NCBI GenBank assembly: GCA_947492955.1
Contig: CANLOV010000001.1
Coordinates: forward strand, 124,001-188,000
Direction: 5' to 3'
DNA: 64,000 nucleotides
From: an uncultured Cellulophaga sp.
GTDB lineage: Bacteria > Bacteroidota > Bacteroidia > Flavobacteriales > Flavobacteriaceae
Below the pieces are notes generated by a model that worked only from the letters and a program-made list of their open reading frames with translations, did not search any database and was not told the DNA's origin. Position numbers and translations under genes: made by a program. Shown here piece by piece: positions 53,368-61,375 of this stretch (the first letter of the stretch is position 1; each line of letters begins with the position of its first letter).

Positions 53368-53958
53368 TTACTTTTTAGCGAGTTTACTTCTAATTCTACT
53401 TAAAGATTGTCTTTCTATACCTAAAAGAGATGCTAAATGAGACATGCTGATTCTATTCGCAATATCCTTATTGTTTTCAATAAACTCAATATATCTTTCT
53501 TCTGCATTTTTAAATAAAAAACTTTCTACCCTATCGGTTTGCACAGTCAAAACATGTTCAGCGATTAGCCTACCATACATTTCGCTACTTTTAAATTTAT
53601 TGTAACCTTCTTGAATTTTATGATAAGGTAATTTTATAATTACAGAGGGTTCAAGACATTCAATAAAATATTTAGTAGGTATTTGTCTTATAAAAGCAGG
53701 ATAGTCGGTCGCATACTTATTTTCATTTACAAATCCTGTAGTTATTTTGTTCCCTTTCTCGTTAATGTAATACCTCCTTAAGAGACCTTTGCACACAAAT
53801 CCGATTTCTTTTTGCACTTCTCCACTCTTAAATAAAAAATCCTTTTTAGAATATGCTTCTATAGTAAGATATGACTTTAAAAAAGCCACTTCTTCTGAAT
53901 TAAAATCGGAAAATAATTCAATATAGGAATCAATATATTTTTTAAATTCTTGTTTCAC
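53368..53958 (-). CDS. Crp/Fnr family transcriptional regulator
   Basis: The 196-residue protein has a cyclic-nucleotide-binding-like domain (SYLTIEAYSKKDFLFKSGEV ... GFVCKGLLRRYYINEKGNKI) and a C-terminal helix-turn-helix (ISMSHLASLLGIERQSLSRIRSKL). No cluster of cysteines is seen at the N-terminus, so it is not an iron-sulfur FNR; the cNMP-binding consensus is incomplete, as in many Bacteroidetes members. The start is GTG at 53956-53958. Repeat copy 4 begins 26 bp upstream. It probably controls the M20 gene downstream. Confidence 0.88.
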   Translation of the reverse strand: MKQEFKKYIDSYIELFSDFNSEEVAFLKSYLTIEAYSKKDFLFKSGEVQKEIGFVCKGLLRRYYINEKGNKITTGFVNENKYATDYPAFIRQIPTKYFIECLEPSVIIKLPYHKIQEGYNKFKSSEMYGRLIAEHVLTVQTDRVESFLFKNAEERYIEFIENNKDIANRISMSHLASLLGIERQSLSRIRSKLAKK

Positions 53959-53983
53959 TATGTTTTTGCGCTTGTTAATAACT

Positions 53984-54033
53984 CGGCACTATGCAAAGTG
54001 CTGTGAATTTTTATGGAAATATAGCAAAATAAG
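53984..54033. repeat. Dispersed repeat, copy 4
   Basis: CGGCACTATG, CAAAGTGCTGT and GAATTTTTATGGAAATATAG then CAAAATAAGC match the other three copies over the central 30 bp; the 3' side diverges. It lies 26 bp upstream of the Crp/Fnr start. Confidence 0.68.
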
Positions 54034-54050
54034 CTATATGCTATTATAAA

Positions 54051-54088
54051 AAAACACCATTCTTTTTTTGAATAAAGAATGGTGTTTT
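54051..54088 (-). terminator. Terminator of lacI-like and DUF5060 glycosidase operon
   Basis: AAAACACCATTCTTT (54051-54065) pairs perfectly with AAAGAATGGTGTTTT (54074-54088), 15 bp with an 8-nt loop; on the minus strand it continues with T-rich sequence. It lies 20 bp past the glycosidase stop. Confidence 0.9.
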
Positions 54089-54108
54089 AAATTTTATATG
54101 AAAAAGTA

Positions 54109-57018
54109 TTATTTGGTTTTTCTAACTAAAATAGTCCAATCTTGCTGTTTTTTATCAGGAGATTTTCCAAGGTTTACAATGCTACCTCCTGTTACTTTTT
54201 TTAGTTTAGATTTTTTTAATTCGCCACCCTTTTTAGGGTTAAACCAAAGTACTTCATAAGTGCCAGTAGCATTTGTTAAATCTAAGTTGGCTATAGGCTC
54301 AGAGTTTAAGTAAACTACATAGGTGTCATTCTCTTTTGCAAGGCAATAGATAGTGTTTTTATTTTTAGCGTTGCCTACTAAATCGTTTCTATTGTTCATT
54401 TCCCAAAAAGGAATGTTGTTATCTTTAAAAAAGTTTACGGCATAAACGGCTTGGTTCCAAAATAAGTCTCTAGATCTATAATCTTGGCATGTAATATCTG
54501 AGTGTTCGTGTTTGTATCCAAAATACCACTCATTTCCCCAGCCACCTGCCATAAAGGTACCCCAAAGTGCATTTTTCCTTGCCATATCATGATCAGGATT
54601 GTCTTTATCTGGGACTAAAGAATGTTGTGCATCTCCAGGTTCATCTACTGCTGCCGCCCATTGAAAACCTGCTTCTTTAGAAGCTTTTAGCCAATGTAAA
54701 ACTTCTTTATGAATAATGCTAAAATCTGCTTTATGAGTTTGTATAGAAGGGCCTGTTAAACCACTATCAGGTCCTAAAAGGTCATCATAAGATACACCAT
54801 TATGTATTACTAAATGGTGGTGGTATGGGTCATTGTTTTTAAAATAATGCGTCATAGCTAAACGTTGCTCTGTATCTTGCGGGGGTGTTGTATGGTCTTT
54901 TATCCATTCACCATTTTCTTCACATAAATTCCAGTTTAAGGCTAAGTGGTGTCCAAATCTAGCCATAAGTTCGCGGTAGTATAATTTACTATTAGCGCCT
55001 ACACCTCCATTGTCTAGTAAGCCTTGATTTTCTACTTCTAAAGTTTTAAAATGAAGAAATAATCCAAGTTTTTGTGCATAGCCAAAAAGAGATTCCCATT
55101 GGTCCATTTTAGAAACATCAATACGATCATACGAATCGTAGTCTATATATGGGAATACGTTTTGATCATCACCAGCAATATTATTTGTTAAGAAAGAAAC
55201 AGAATTTAAATTTTTAGAGGCTAAATAATTTAAAGCACCTACTATGGCTTTTCCTTTTCCGTTTTTCCATGTTAAATCTCCTTTTTTCCAATCCTTTTCA
55301 TGAGCGGCCCAAGTTTTTACCAAATTGTCTTTATGACCATCATTATGAAAAGTACCGTCGAAATCTACATAAGAAAGGAAGTTTTCCGGAGCATCTGGTC
55401 CTTGTTTTAAGAAATATTCACCTGTTTCAGCAAATTTTAAATAACGTTCGCCTACATATTGTAAACGCCCTTTTGCTCTAAAATCTTTTCCTTTTTTATC
55501 GGTATTAGTAATTGTGAATTTTCCTTTAGCACCATCCATATAACCGGCACTTACACCTGCTGTTTTTTTACTACTTACGGCTACCCAATTTCCTTTTCTA
55601 AAATCTACATCATAGGTCCATTCTCCTATTTCATCTGGTGCAAAATGTACGCGCCATTTGTTCCCTTCTGTAGCAGAGGTTTCTCCTGCAAATCCGTCAG
55701 CTGCAAAATAACCAGGAACCATATATGTTTTTCCAGATGCAGCATGAGAAAAAGTAACATTAAAGCGGTAATTCATAAAAGGGTTGTAGGCCTTTTTTTC
55801 TGAGCTAAGAGGTCCATCAAAAGTTAAGCTTACTTTGTGCCATTTTTTTAATTCTCCATGAATAGAAACGGCGGTATCTTCACTACCCTCTGTTAGGCTT
55901 TCTAATAATTTTTCTCCTTTTCCTATTGGAGCTAGGGAAATACCGCTCCAACGTGCTCGGCTATATTCTCCATTTTTACTTGCTATTTTACCAGTAACTG
56001 TAATAATATCATTAGTGTTTAATTGGATGTCTAAAAAAGTTTTTCCATAATCTGGTCCTTCTTCAAAAGAATCTGTGCTTAATTCTGGTCTAAATGTACC
56101 TTGAATATGGTTATTTACTTTAATAATAAAAGTAGATCTACCATCATTCTCTCCAACACCATGCGCTACAAGGTCGTATAAACCAGAAGGGCCAGTGTAT
56201 TTATAAGTAGCTTCTGCTTCATTATGTTTATTAGGATTAATAGCAAGCCACATTTTTTTATCTATATAAAACGTTTCGTCTTTTACAGTAAAGTCGGTAG
56301 CTTTTATAGTAATTGCATAGGGGTGTTTTTGTTTTACCATATTCATTAAAGGCATTTTTATGGCATTTGATTGTTTTTTAGATTTATTAATGGCATAATG
56401 CTTATCTGTTGTCATTAACCATTGGTCCATAGCAAAACCATCTTCGCGCATGCTAAATTGTATGTCGTGTTCTCCGGCCTTATCTATATCTAAATATATA
56501 AAACCAGGTAAGCCGCAATGAACTTCCATTGTTCTTTGTCTGCTATCCCAGTGCCAAGATTTTTTTCCTTCGCACCACTGCATTTTTTGTCCAGATGTAG
56601 GCCATTTTCCGTCTATACCAACATGTACACCATTGTCTTCAGAACCAGAACTGTATATGTTTGCCCATATATAATAACGCCCTGGAGTTGTTATGTTTAC
56701 TTTGTAATGTACAATGGCCATTTTGCCTGCTTCGTTGGTGAAGTTTGTACCTTCTATAAGTTTATCTCCGTGTGTTACTCTAGTATCTGGTAATATTTGT
56801 ATGTATTTTTTACCACTGGCTGTTTCTGCTTTGTCTTGATCAGAAATAACATGCCATTTACGAACATCTGTTTTTGTTTGTTGGTAAAAATTTTCAGCTT
56901 CAACTTTTAAAAAACCATTTTTTTCGGTCGCTATTTGTGCATATGTAGTGTACCCTAACAATAATGTAAATAATGTTAAGGTAAAATTTGTTTTAAATTT
57001 TTTAGGAATAGGTTTCAT
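54109..57018 (-). CDS. Secreted DUF5060 glycoside hydrolase with N-terminal carbohydrate-binding-like domains
   Basis: The 969-residue protein has a signal peptide (FTLTLFTLLLGYTTYAQ). Residues about 30-225 form a beta-sandwich with features of a CBM or GH115 C-terminal domain (ENFYQQTKTDVRKWHVI, GRYYIWANIYSSGSEDNG). A second sandwich spans about 235-375. DUF5060 is at about 390-470 (HKVSLTFDGPLSSEKKAYNPF, RVHFAPDEIGEWTYDVDF). Then comes a (beta/alpha)8-like catalytic domain about 510-870 with ALNWNLCEENGEW (Glu700/Glu701) and WAAAVDEPGDA (Glu793), positions expected for clan GH-A acid/base and nucleophile. The C-terminus is a beta-sandwich. The substrate is unknown. It is co-transcribed with the LacI gene 30 bp upstream. 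Confidence 0.86.
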   Translation of the reverse strand: MKPIPKKFKTNFTLTLFTLLLGYTTYAQIATEKNGFLKVEAENFYQQTKTDVRKWHVISDQDKAETASGKKYIQILPDTRVTHGDKLIEGTNFTNEAGKMAIVHYKVNITTPGRYYIWANIYSSGSEDNGVHVGIDGKWPTSGQKMQWCEGKKSWHWDSRQRTMEVHCGLPGFIYLDIDKAGEHDIQFSMREDGFAMDQWLMTTDKHYAINKSKKQSNAIKMPLMNMVKQKHPYAITIKATDFTVKDETFYIDKKMWLAINPNKHNEAEATYKYTGPSGLYDLVAHGVGENDGRSTFIIKVNNHIQGTFRPELSTDSFEEGPDYGKTFLDIQLNTNDIITVTGKIASKNGEYSRARWSGISLAPIGKGEKLLESLTEGSEDTAVSIHGELKKWHKVSLTFDGPLSSEKKAYNPFMNYRFNVTFSHAASGKTYMVPGYFAADGFAGETSATEGNKWRVHFAPDEIGEWTYDVDFRKGNWVAVSSKKTAGVSAGYMDGAKGKFTITNTDKKGKDFRAKGRLQYVGERYLKFAETGEYFLKQGPDAPENFLSYVDFDGTFHNDGHKDNLVKTWAAHEKDWKKGDLTWKNGKGKAIVGALNYLASKNLNSVSFLTNNIAGDDQNVFPYIDYDSYDRIDVSKMDQWESLFGYAQKLGLFLHFKTLEVENQGLLDNGGVGANSKLYYRELMARFGHHLALNWNLCEENGEWIKDHTTPPQDTEQRLAMTHYFKNNDPYHHHLVIHNGVSYDDLLGPDSGLTGPSIQTHKADFSIIHKEVLHWLKASKEAGFQWAAAVDEPGDAQHSLVPDKDNPDHDMARKNALWGTFMAGGWGNEWYFGYKHEHSDITCQDYRSRDLFWNQAVYAVNFFKDNNIPFWEMNNRNDLVGNAKNKNTIYCLAKENDTYVVYLNSEPIANLDLTNATGTYEVLWFNPKKGGELKKSKLKKVTGGSIVNLGKSPDKKQQDWTILVRKTK

Positions 57019-57048
57019 TTGGTGTTTGATTTTAAAGTATTTGATTTT

Positions 57049-58101
57049 TTATTGTATTCTGTTTTTGTTAGTAGATTTTCTAACCACTAAAAAAGATTTT
57101 AAAATTCTCTTTTCGTAGGAGCTATTGTAATCGTTTAATTGTTTTAGTAATAATTGAGCAGCTTCTTCTCCCATTCTGTATCCAGGTTGGTCTATACTTG
57201 TTAGGGACGGCTCTAATAATTCATCTATTGGTTCGTTATTAAAACCAATTAGAGATAATTTCTCGGGTATAGAAATGCCTCTTTCTTTTGCAGCTAACAT
57301 AACACTAATTGCTATTTGATCACTAAAGGTTAAAATGCCATCAGGGTAGTCTGGTGAGTATAGTATTTTACGTGCTGCGGATAGTGTACTTTCTTTATCA
57401 AATCTACTATATATAATATGATCTTTATCTAAAGGGATGTTGTTGTCTTTTAATGCATTTTTAAACCCTTTTATTCGGTCGTTGTTAATCTGAAGTATTT
57501 TTGGTCCACCGATATAAGCAATTTTTTTACAGCCAACCGCAAGTAAATGCATAGTAGCTTCGTAAGCAGCTCTTTCGTTATCAATAGTCACTTTGTGTGT
57601 AATAATATCGTTGCATTCTCTGTTAAAGAAAACAAGAGGAATACCTTCTTTTTTTAATTTTTTAAAATGAGAAAAATCTTTTGTTTCACTGGCTAAAGAT
57701 GCAATAATACCATTTACGCCAGCACTTATAAGTTCTGTAACTAAGCTTTTTTCTCGTTCATAAGATTCGTTAGACTGACATACTATTATATGCATGCCAT
57801 GTTCTTCTGCAATTCTTTCAATACCACTAATAGCCATTGCATACAAATGATAACTAATTTTAGGAACAATAACACCTATTAAATTAGAGCTTTTTTTGTG
57901 CTGTTCGTGTAGAATATCTACAGAAAGATATCCCATTTTTTTAGCAGTAAGTTTTACTTTTTCTTGTGTTGCTCTGCTAATTCTGGGATGACTTTTAAGT
58001 GCTCTTGAAGCGGTGGAAATAGAAATGTTTAATGCATCTGCTATATCTTTTAAAGTGGTAGTTCCCTTAGGTGTTATATTTTTTGAGTCTTCTGAATTCA
58101 T
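57049..58101 (-). CDS. LacI family transcriptional regulator
   Basis: The 350-residue protein has the LacI helix-turn-helix TLKDIADALNISISTASRAL (residues 16-35) with hinge helix ATQEKVKLTAKKMGY, and a periplasmic-binding-like effector domain (LIGVIVPKISYHLYAMAISG, GVNGIIASLASE, PDGILTFSDQIAISVMLAAK, GFNNEPIDELLEPSLTSIDQP). It lies divergent from the sugar-acid operon at 58262 and upstream of the DUF5060 glycosidase. The shared intergenic region has pairs of TTGCGCAA palindromes, so it is expected to control both operons and itself. Confidence 0.94.
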   Translation of the reverse strand: MNSEDSKNITPKGTTTLKDIADALNISISTASRALKSHPRISRATQEKVKLTAKKMGYLSVDILHEQHKKSSNLIGVIVPKISYHLYAMAISGIERIAEEHGMHIIVCQSNESYEREKSLVTELISAGVNGIIASLASETKDFSHFKKLKKEGIPLVFFNRECNDIITHKVTIDNERAAYEATMHLLAVGCKKIAYIGGPKILQINNDRIKGFKNALKDNNIPLDKDHIIYSRFDKESTLSAARKILYSPDYPDGILTFSDQIAISVMLAAKERGISIPEKLSLIGFNNEPIDELLEPSLTSIDQPGYRMGEEAAQLLLKQLNDYNSSYEKRILKSFLVVRKSTNKNRIQ

Positions 58102-58110
58102 AATTTAAAA

Positions 58111-58130
58111 TTGCGCAAATTTTAGCGCAA
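58111..58130. promoter_or_regulatory. Candidate LacI operator pair, proximal to lacI
   Basis: TTGCGCAA at 58111-58118 and TAGCGCAA at 58123-58130 (one mismatch) have centres 12 bp apart, 10-30 bp upstream of the LacI start and downstream of its -7 box. Confidence 0.7.
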
Positions 58131-58149
58131 AAAATAGTATATTTTCAGT

Positions 58150-58157
58150 CAAAAGTA
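58150..58157 (-). promoter_or_regulatory. Candidate -7 box of lacI-glycosidase operon
   Basis: The minus strand reads TACTTTTG, matching TAnnTTTG, about 49 bp upstream of the LacI start; the operator pair at 58111-58130 lies just downstream. Confidence 0.5.
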
Positions 58158-58169
58158 ATCATTTTTGTA

Positions 58170-58177
58170 TATTTTTG
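58170..58177 (+). promoter_or_regulatory. Candidate -7 box of the sugar-acid operon
   Basis: TATTTTTG matches TAnnTTTG, 85 bp upstream of the dehydrogenase ATG; the operator pair at 58217-58235 lies between the two, well placed for roadblock repression. Confidence 0.5.
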
Positions 58178-58216
58178 AACTTTATGAGTGTATTTTTTAT
58201 TGAATTAACATTTTTA

Positions 58217-58235
58217 TTTGCGCAAAATTGCGCAA
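58217..58235. promoter_or_regulatory. Candidate LacI operator pair, proximal to sugar-acid operon
   Basis: TTTGCGCAAA (58217-58226, a perfect 10-bp palindrome) and TTGCGCAA (58228-58235) have centres 10 bp apart, one helical turn. The pair is 27 bp upstream of the dehydrogenase start codon. Confidence 0.75.
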
Positions 58236-58261
58236 AATGTATTTACAACTAACATTAAGTA

Positions 58262-59341
58262 ATGGGAAAAACATACAAGATTGCCGTAGTAAACGGAGAT
58301 GGAATTGGGGCAGAAATTGTTCCTGCAGGAGTTTCAGTATTAGAAGCAACAGCGAAGAAACATGGTTTTAATCTAGATTTAAGTGAGCTGTCTTGGGGGG
58401 CAGGTTATTATTTAAAACATGGAGAGTTTATGCCAGCAGATGGTATTGAGCAAATGAAAGCTTTTGATGCGATATATTTTGGAGCTGTTGGACTCCCAGA
58501 GGTAGATGATACTTTGCCTGCCAGAGATTATACTTTTAAAGTTAGAAGTGAATTAAAACAATATGTAAACTATCGTCCTGTAAAACTTTTTTCAGGCTTA
58601 AAAAGTCCATTAAGAACAAAAACCGAAAAAGATATTGACTTTGTTGTTGTTAGAGAAAATAATGAAGGAGAGTTTGTTCAAAGCGGTAAAACATTTTACC
58701 CAGACGATGCTCACGGTTTCGCTTCTGATACTAGTGTGTTTACAAGATTTGGAATAGAGCGTATTGCTCATTATTCTTTTAAATTAGCAAGAAAAAGAAG
58801 AAGTAAAGTTACTAATGTAACAAAATCTAATACCTTAATAAACAGCCTTGCTTATTGGGATAGAGTAATTGCAGAAGTAGCAGAGCAATACCCAGATGTA
58901 GAATACAATAAAATGTATATAGATAATGCATCTGCAAGTTTTGTGTTAAGACCAGAAGTTTTTGATGTAATACTAACAACAAATCTTTTTGGAGATATTT
59001 TATCAGATTTAGGAGGAGCCATTATGGGTAGTTTAGGACTTGGTGGTAGTGGAAATATTAATCCAGAAAAAGATTTTCCTTCTATGTTTGAGCCTATTCA
59101 TGGTTCAGCACCAGATATTGCAGGTAAAGATATTGCAAATCCGATAGGGCAAATATGGTCTGCAGCTATTATGTTAGAGCACTTAGGAGAGGTTAAAGCA
59201 GCTAAAGATATTATTGCAGCTATAGAGCATACAACTGCAGAAGGAAATTTAACAGTAGATTTAGGAGGTTCGTCATCAACGTCTGAAATTGCACAGCGAG
59301 TAGTAAAGTTTATAGAGGAAAGTACATTGGTTATAGCTTAA
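58262..59341 (+). CDS. Isocitrate/isopropylmalate dehydrogenase family protein, tartrate/D-malate type
   Basis: The 359-residue beta-decarboxylating dehydrogenase has GDGIGAEIVPAGVSVLEA, the Arg-rich substrate motif YTFKVRSELKQYVNYRPVKL, RENNEGEF at 131-138, the catalytic Lys in VTKSNTL, YIDNASASFVL, and TTNLFGDILSDLGGAI with metal Asp residues, closing EPIHGSAPDIAGK. The pattern is that of TtuC/DmlA-like tartrate or D-malate dehydrogenases rather than LeuB. The residue after E-G-E (138) is Phe where the family normally has the catalytic Tyr, as far as I recall. It is the first gene of the LacI-controlled operon and may act on a four-carbon acid. Confidence 0.85.
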   Translation: MGKTYKIAVVNGDGIGAEIVPAGVSVLEATAKKHGFNLDLSELSWGAGYYLKHGEFMPADGIEQMKAFDAIYFGAVGLPEVDDTLPARDYTFKVRSELKQYVNYRPVKLFSGLKSPLRTKTEKDIDFVVVRENNEGEFVQSGKTFYPDDAHGFASDTSVFTRFGIERIAHYSFKLARKRRSKVTNVTKSNTLINSLAYWDRVIAEVAEQYPDVEYNKMYIDNASASFVLRPEVFDVILTTNLFGDILSDLGGAIMGSLGLGGSGNINPEKDFPSMFEPIHGSAPDIAGKDIANPIGQIWSAAIMLEHLGEVKAAKDIIAAIEHTTAEGNLTVDLGGSSSTSEIAQRVVKFIEESTLVIA

Positions 59342-59343
59342 CT

Positions 59344-59982
59344 ATGACAAACAAAAAGATAATAGATTTAACGCTGCCTATTAATAATTTAATGAGCGGC
59401 GTTTCTATTGAGTCTGCTAAAAAAATAGCTGTAGATGGTTGGAATGCGACTACTCTACATTTGTATTCGCATAGTGGAACACATATGGATGCTCCTTTGC
59501 ATTTTGAGGTAAATGAGCAAACTATTGATCAATTACCACCAGAAAGATTAATTAGTGAAGCTTGGGTAGTAGATATACGTAATATACAACCAAAAGAAGA
59601 AATTAAAATTTCGCATTTAGAAAAAATAGCCTCAGATTTTGTAGCAGGAGAAAGTGTTATTTTACATACAGGCTGGAGTAAAAAAATAGGAACTCCAGCA
59701 TACAGAGATGAACTGCCAAGAATTAGTGAGGAATTAGCAAACTGGCTGGGAGAAAAAAAAGTAAATATTTTAGGAGTAGAACCCCCATCAGTTGCAGATG
59801 TAAATAATATAAAAGAGGTTACCAATATCCATAATATCTTAATGAAAAAAGATGTTATTATAGTAGAAGGACTTTGTAATATAGAACAAATTACAAAACC
59901 CAAAGTTACCCTAGTAGCATTGCCATTAAAAGTAGAAGGAGGAGATGGTGCTCCATCGAGAGTATTAGCGATAGAAAAATAA
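59344..59982 (+). CDS. Cyclase family protein (kynurenine formamidase-like hydrolase)
   Basis: The 212-residue protein has HSGTHMDAPLHF at residues 43-54, the metal-binding signature HxGTHxDxPxH, and continues with VVDIRNIQPKEEIKI and VILHTGWSKKIGTPAYRDELPR, which match. The Zn- or Mn-dependent cyclase superfamily hydrolyses amides, esters and lactones. In this operon a lactonase or dehydratase step on the sugar acid is the likely use. The gene starts 2 bp after the dehydrogenase stop and is followed by the kinase 7 bp on. Confidence 0.85.
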   Translation: MTNKKIIDLTLPINNLMSGVSIESAKKIAVDGWNATTLHLYSHSGTHMDAPLHFEVNEQTIDQLPPERLISEAWVVDIRNIQPKEEIKISHLEKIASDFVAGESVILHTGWSKKIGTPAYRDELPRISEELANWLGEKKVNILGVEPPSVADVNNIKEVTNIHNILMKKDVIIVEGLCNIEQITKPKVTLVALPLKVEGGDGAPSRVLAIEK

Positions 59983-59989
59983 AAACCAA

Positions 59990-61375
59990 ATGCCAAACCA
60001 AGAAATTTTAGAGTCCATACAACAAGGGTCATGGTCTAAAAGTGTAGAAGAAAAAATTCGCAAACAACTTATAGAAAAACCAAAGACTATAGTTGTTTTA
60101 GATGATGATCCCACTGGTACGCAAACAGTGTACAATATTCCTGTAATTACAGAATGGACTCTGGAAATACTTGAAAAGGAGATTTTAAAAAGTCCTATAT
60201 TTTTTATACTTACCAATTCTCGTAGTTTACAAGTTGATGCAGCCAATTCGTTGGCGAAATTATTAGGATCTAGACTCCGCGATATAGCTAAAAAACATAA
60301 TAAAGAATTATTAATAATTAGTAGGGGAGATTCTACCTTAAGAGGGCATTATCCTAATGAAGTAGATGCCTTAACTGAAGGCTTAAAGCTAAAAAAAGCA
60401 AAGCATTTAATTGCACCAGCTTTTTTTGAAGGAGGTAGATATACTTTTAATGATGTGCATTATGTAAAAGAAGGAGAAAATTTTATACCAGCAGCAGAAA
60501 CTCCTTTTGCACAGGATAATACATTTGGTTACATGTCTTCTAATTTAAAAAAATGGATTGTAGAAAAATCCAAGGGAAAGATTAAGTCTAATGAAATAAT
60601 TAGCTTTCCTATAGAAAAACTTAGAAATAAATCTATAGAAGATATGGTAAGTATTTTAGATAAACCCAATGCATTTCGTATGGTTGCAAATGCATCGTCC
60701 TATATAGATTTGCAAAAAATGGCTTTAGCTAGTCTTTCTTTAGAGCAAGCTCCTATATTTAGAACAGCAGCCTCTTTTGTAAATGCTATTTCTGGAATAA
60801 AGCCTCAAAAATGTTTAACAAAAAAAGAAATATTAAAAGAAAACCAGTCGGGAGGAGCATTAATCGTTATTGGGTCTTATGTGCCAAAAACTACCGAACA
60901 GCTTAGTTATTTAAAAGAGCACTCTAATGCTATTTTTTTAGAATTAGATGTTTCTAAGGTTTTAGAAAAAACAATTTTCAGTAAGGAAATACAAAACTTA
61001 ATAGAGAAAATTGATTTATGTATTGCCTATGGTAAAGATGTAGTGTTATATACTAGTAGAAATATCGTAAAAGGAAATACAAAAGAAGAAAGCTTAGCAA
61101 TAGTAAATAAAGTTTCCAACGCATTAATAAAAATAGTAAAAGACATAACAAGTAAGCCAAAATATATAGTAGCAAAAGGAGGTATAACTTCTAGCGATGT
61201 AGCAACAAAAGCACTGGAAGTAAAACGCGCAAATATTTTAGGGCAAGTTTTAAAGGGAGTTCCTGTATGGGAATTAGGAGATGAATCTAAATTTCCTTCC
61301 GTACCCTATATCGTATTTCCAGGAAATGTTGGCGATATAGCAGCCTTATATGAATTAAAAAAGATATTAGAATGA
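59990..61375 (+). CDS. Four-carbon acid sugar kinase family protein (DUF1537, OtnK/DtnK-like)
   Basis: The 461-residue protein has the two-domain DUF1537 pattern. The N-terminal domain has VVLDDDPTGTQTVYNIPV and SRGDSTLRGHYPNEVDALTE (residues 111-130), where Asp and Arg bind the sugar acid; the C-terminal ATP-binding domain has VAKGGITSSDVATKAL and VPYIVFPGNVGDIAALY. Characterised members phosphorylate D-threonate, D-erythronate (as 2-oxo or 3-oxo-tetronate) or related acids at C4. The usual partners (PdxA2, OtnC, OtnI) are absent. Its stop overlaps the MFS start (ATGA). Confidence 0.92.
   Translation: MPNQEILESIQQGSWSKSVEEKIRKQLIEKPKTIVVLDDDPTGTQTVYNIPVITEWTLEILEKEILKSPIFFILTNSRSLQVDAANSLAKLLGSRLRDIAKKHNKELLIISRGDSTLRGHYPNEVDALTEGLKLKKAKHLIAPAFFEGGRYTFNDVHYVKEGENFIPAAETPFAQDNTFGYMSSNLKKWIVEKSKGKIKSNEIISFPIEKLRNKSIEDMVSILDKPNAFRMVANASSYIDLQKMALASLSLEQAPIFRTAASFVNAISGIKPQKCLTKKEILKENQSGGALIVIGSYVPKTTEQLSYLKEHSNAIFLELDVSKVLEKTIFSKEIQNLIEKIDLCIAYGKDVVLYTSRNIVKGNTKEESLAIVNKVSNALIKIVKDITSKPKYIVAKGGITSSDVATKALEVKRANILGQVLKGVPVWELGDESKFPSVPYIVFPGNVGDIAALYELKKILE

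Noticed and set aside
43740..54050. Integron-style attC array
   Set aside because: The repeats lack attC core sites (GTTRRRY pairs) and no integron integrase is seen.
58262..59341. Assignment as leuB or pdxA
   Set aside because: The substrate motif (KVRSELKQYVNYRPVKL with HGSAPDIAGK) points to the tartrate/D-malate group; no leuA/leuC or pyridoxine genes are nearby, and the protein is not of PdxA type.
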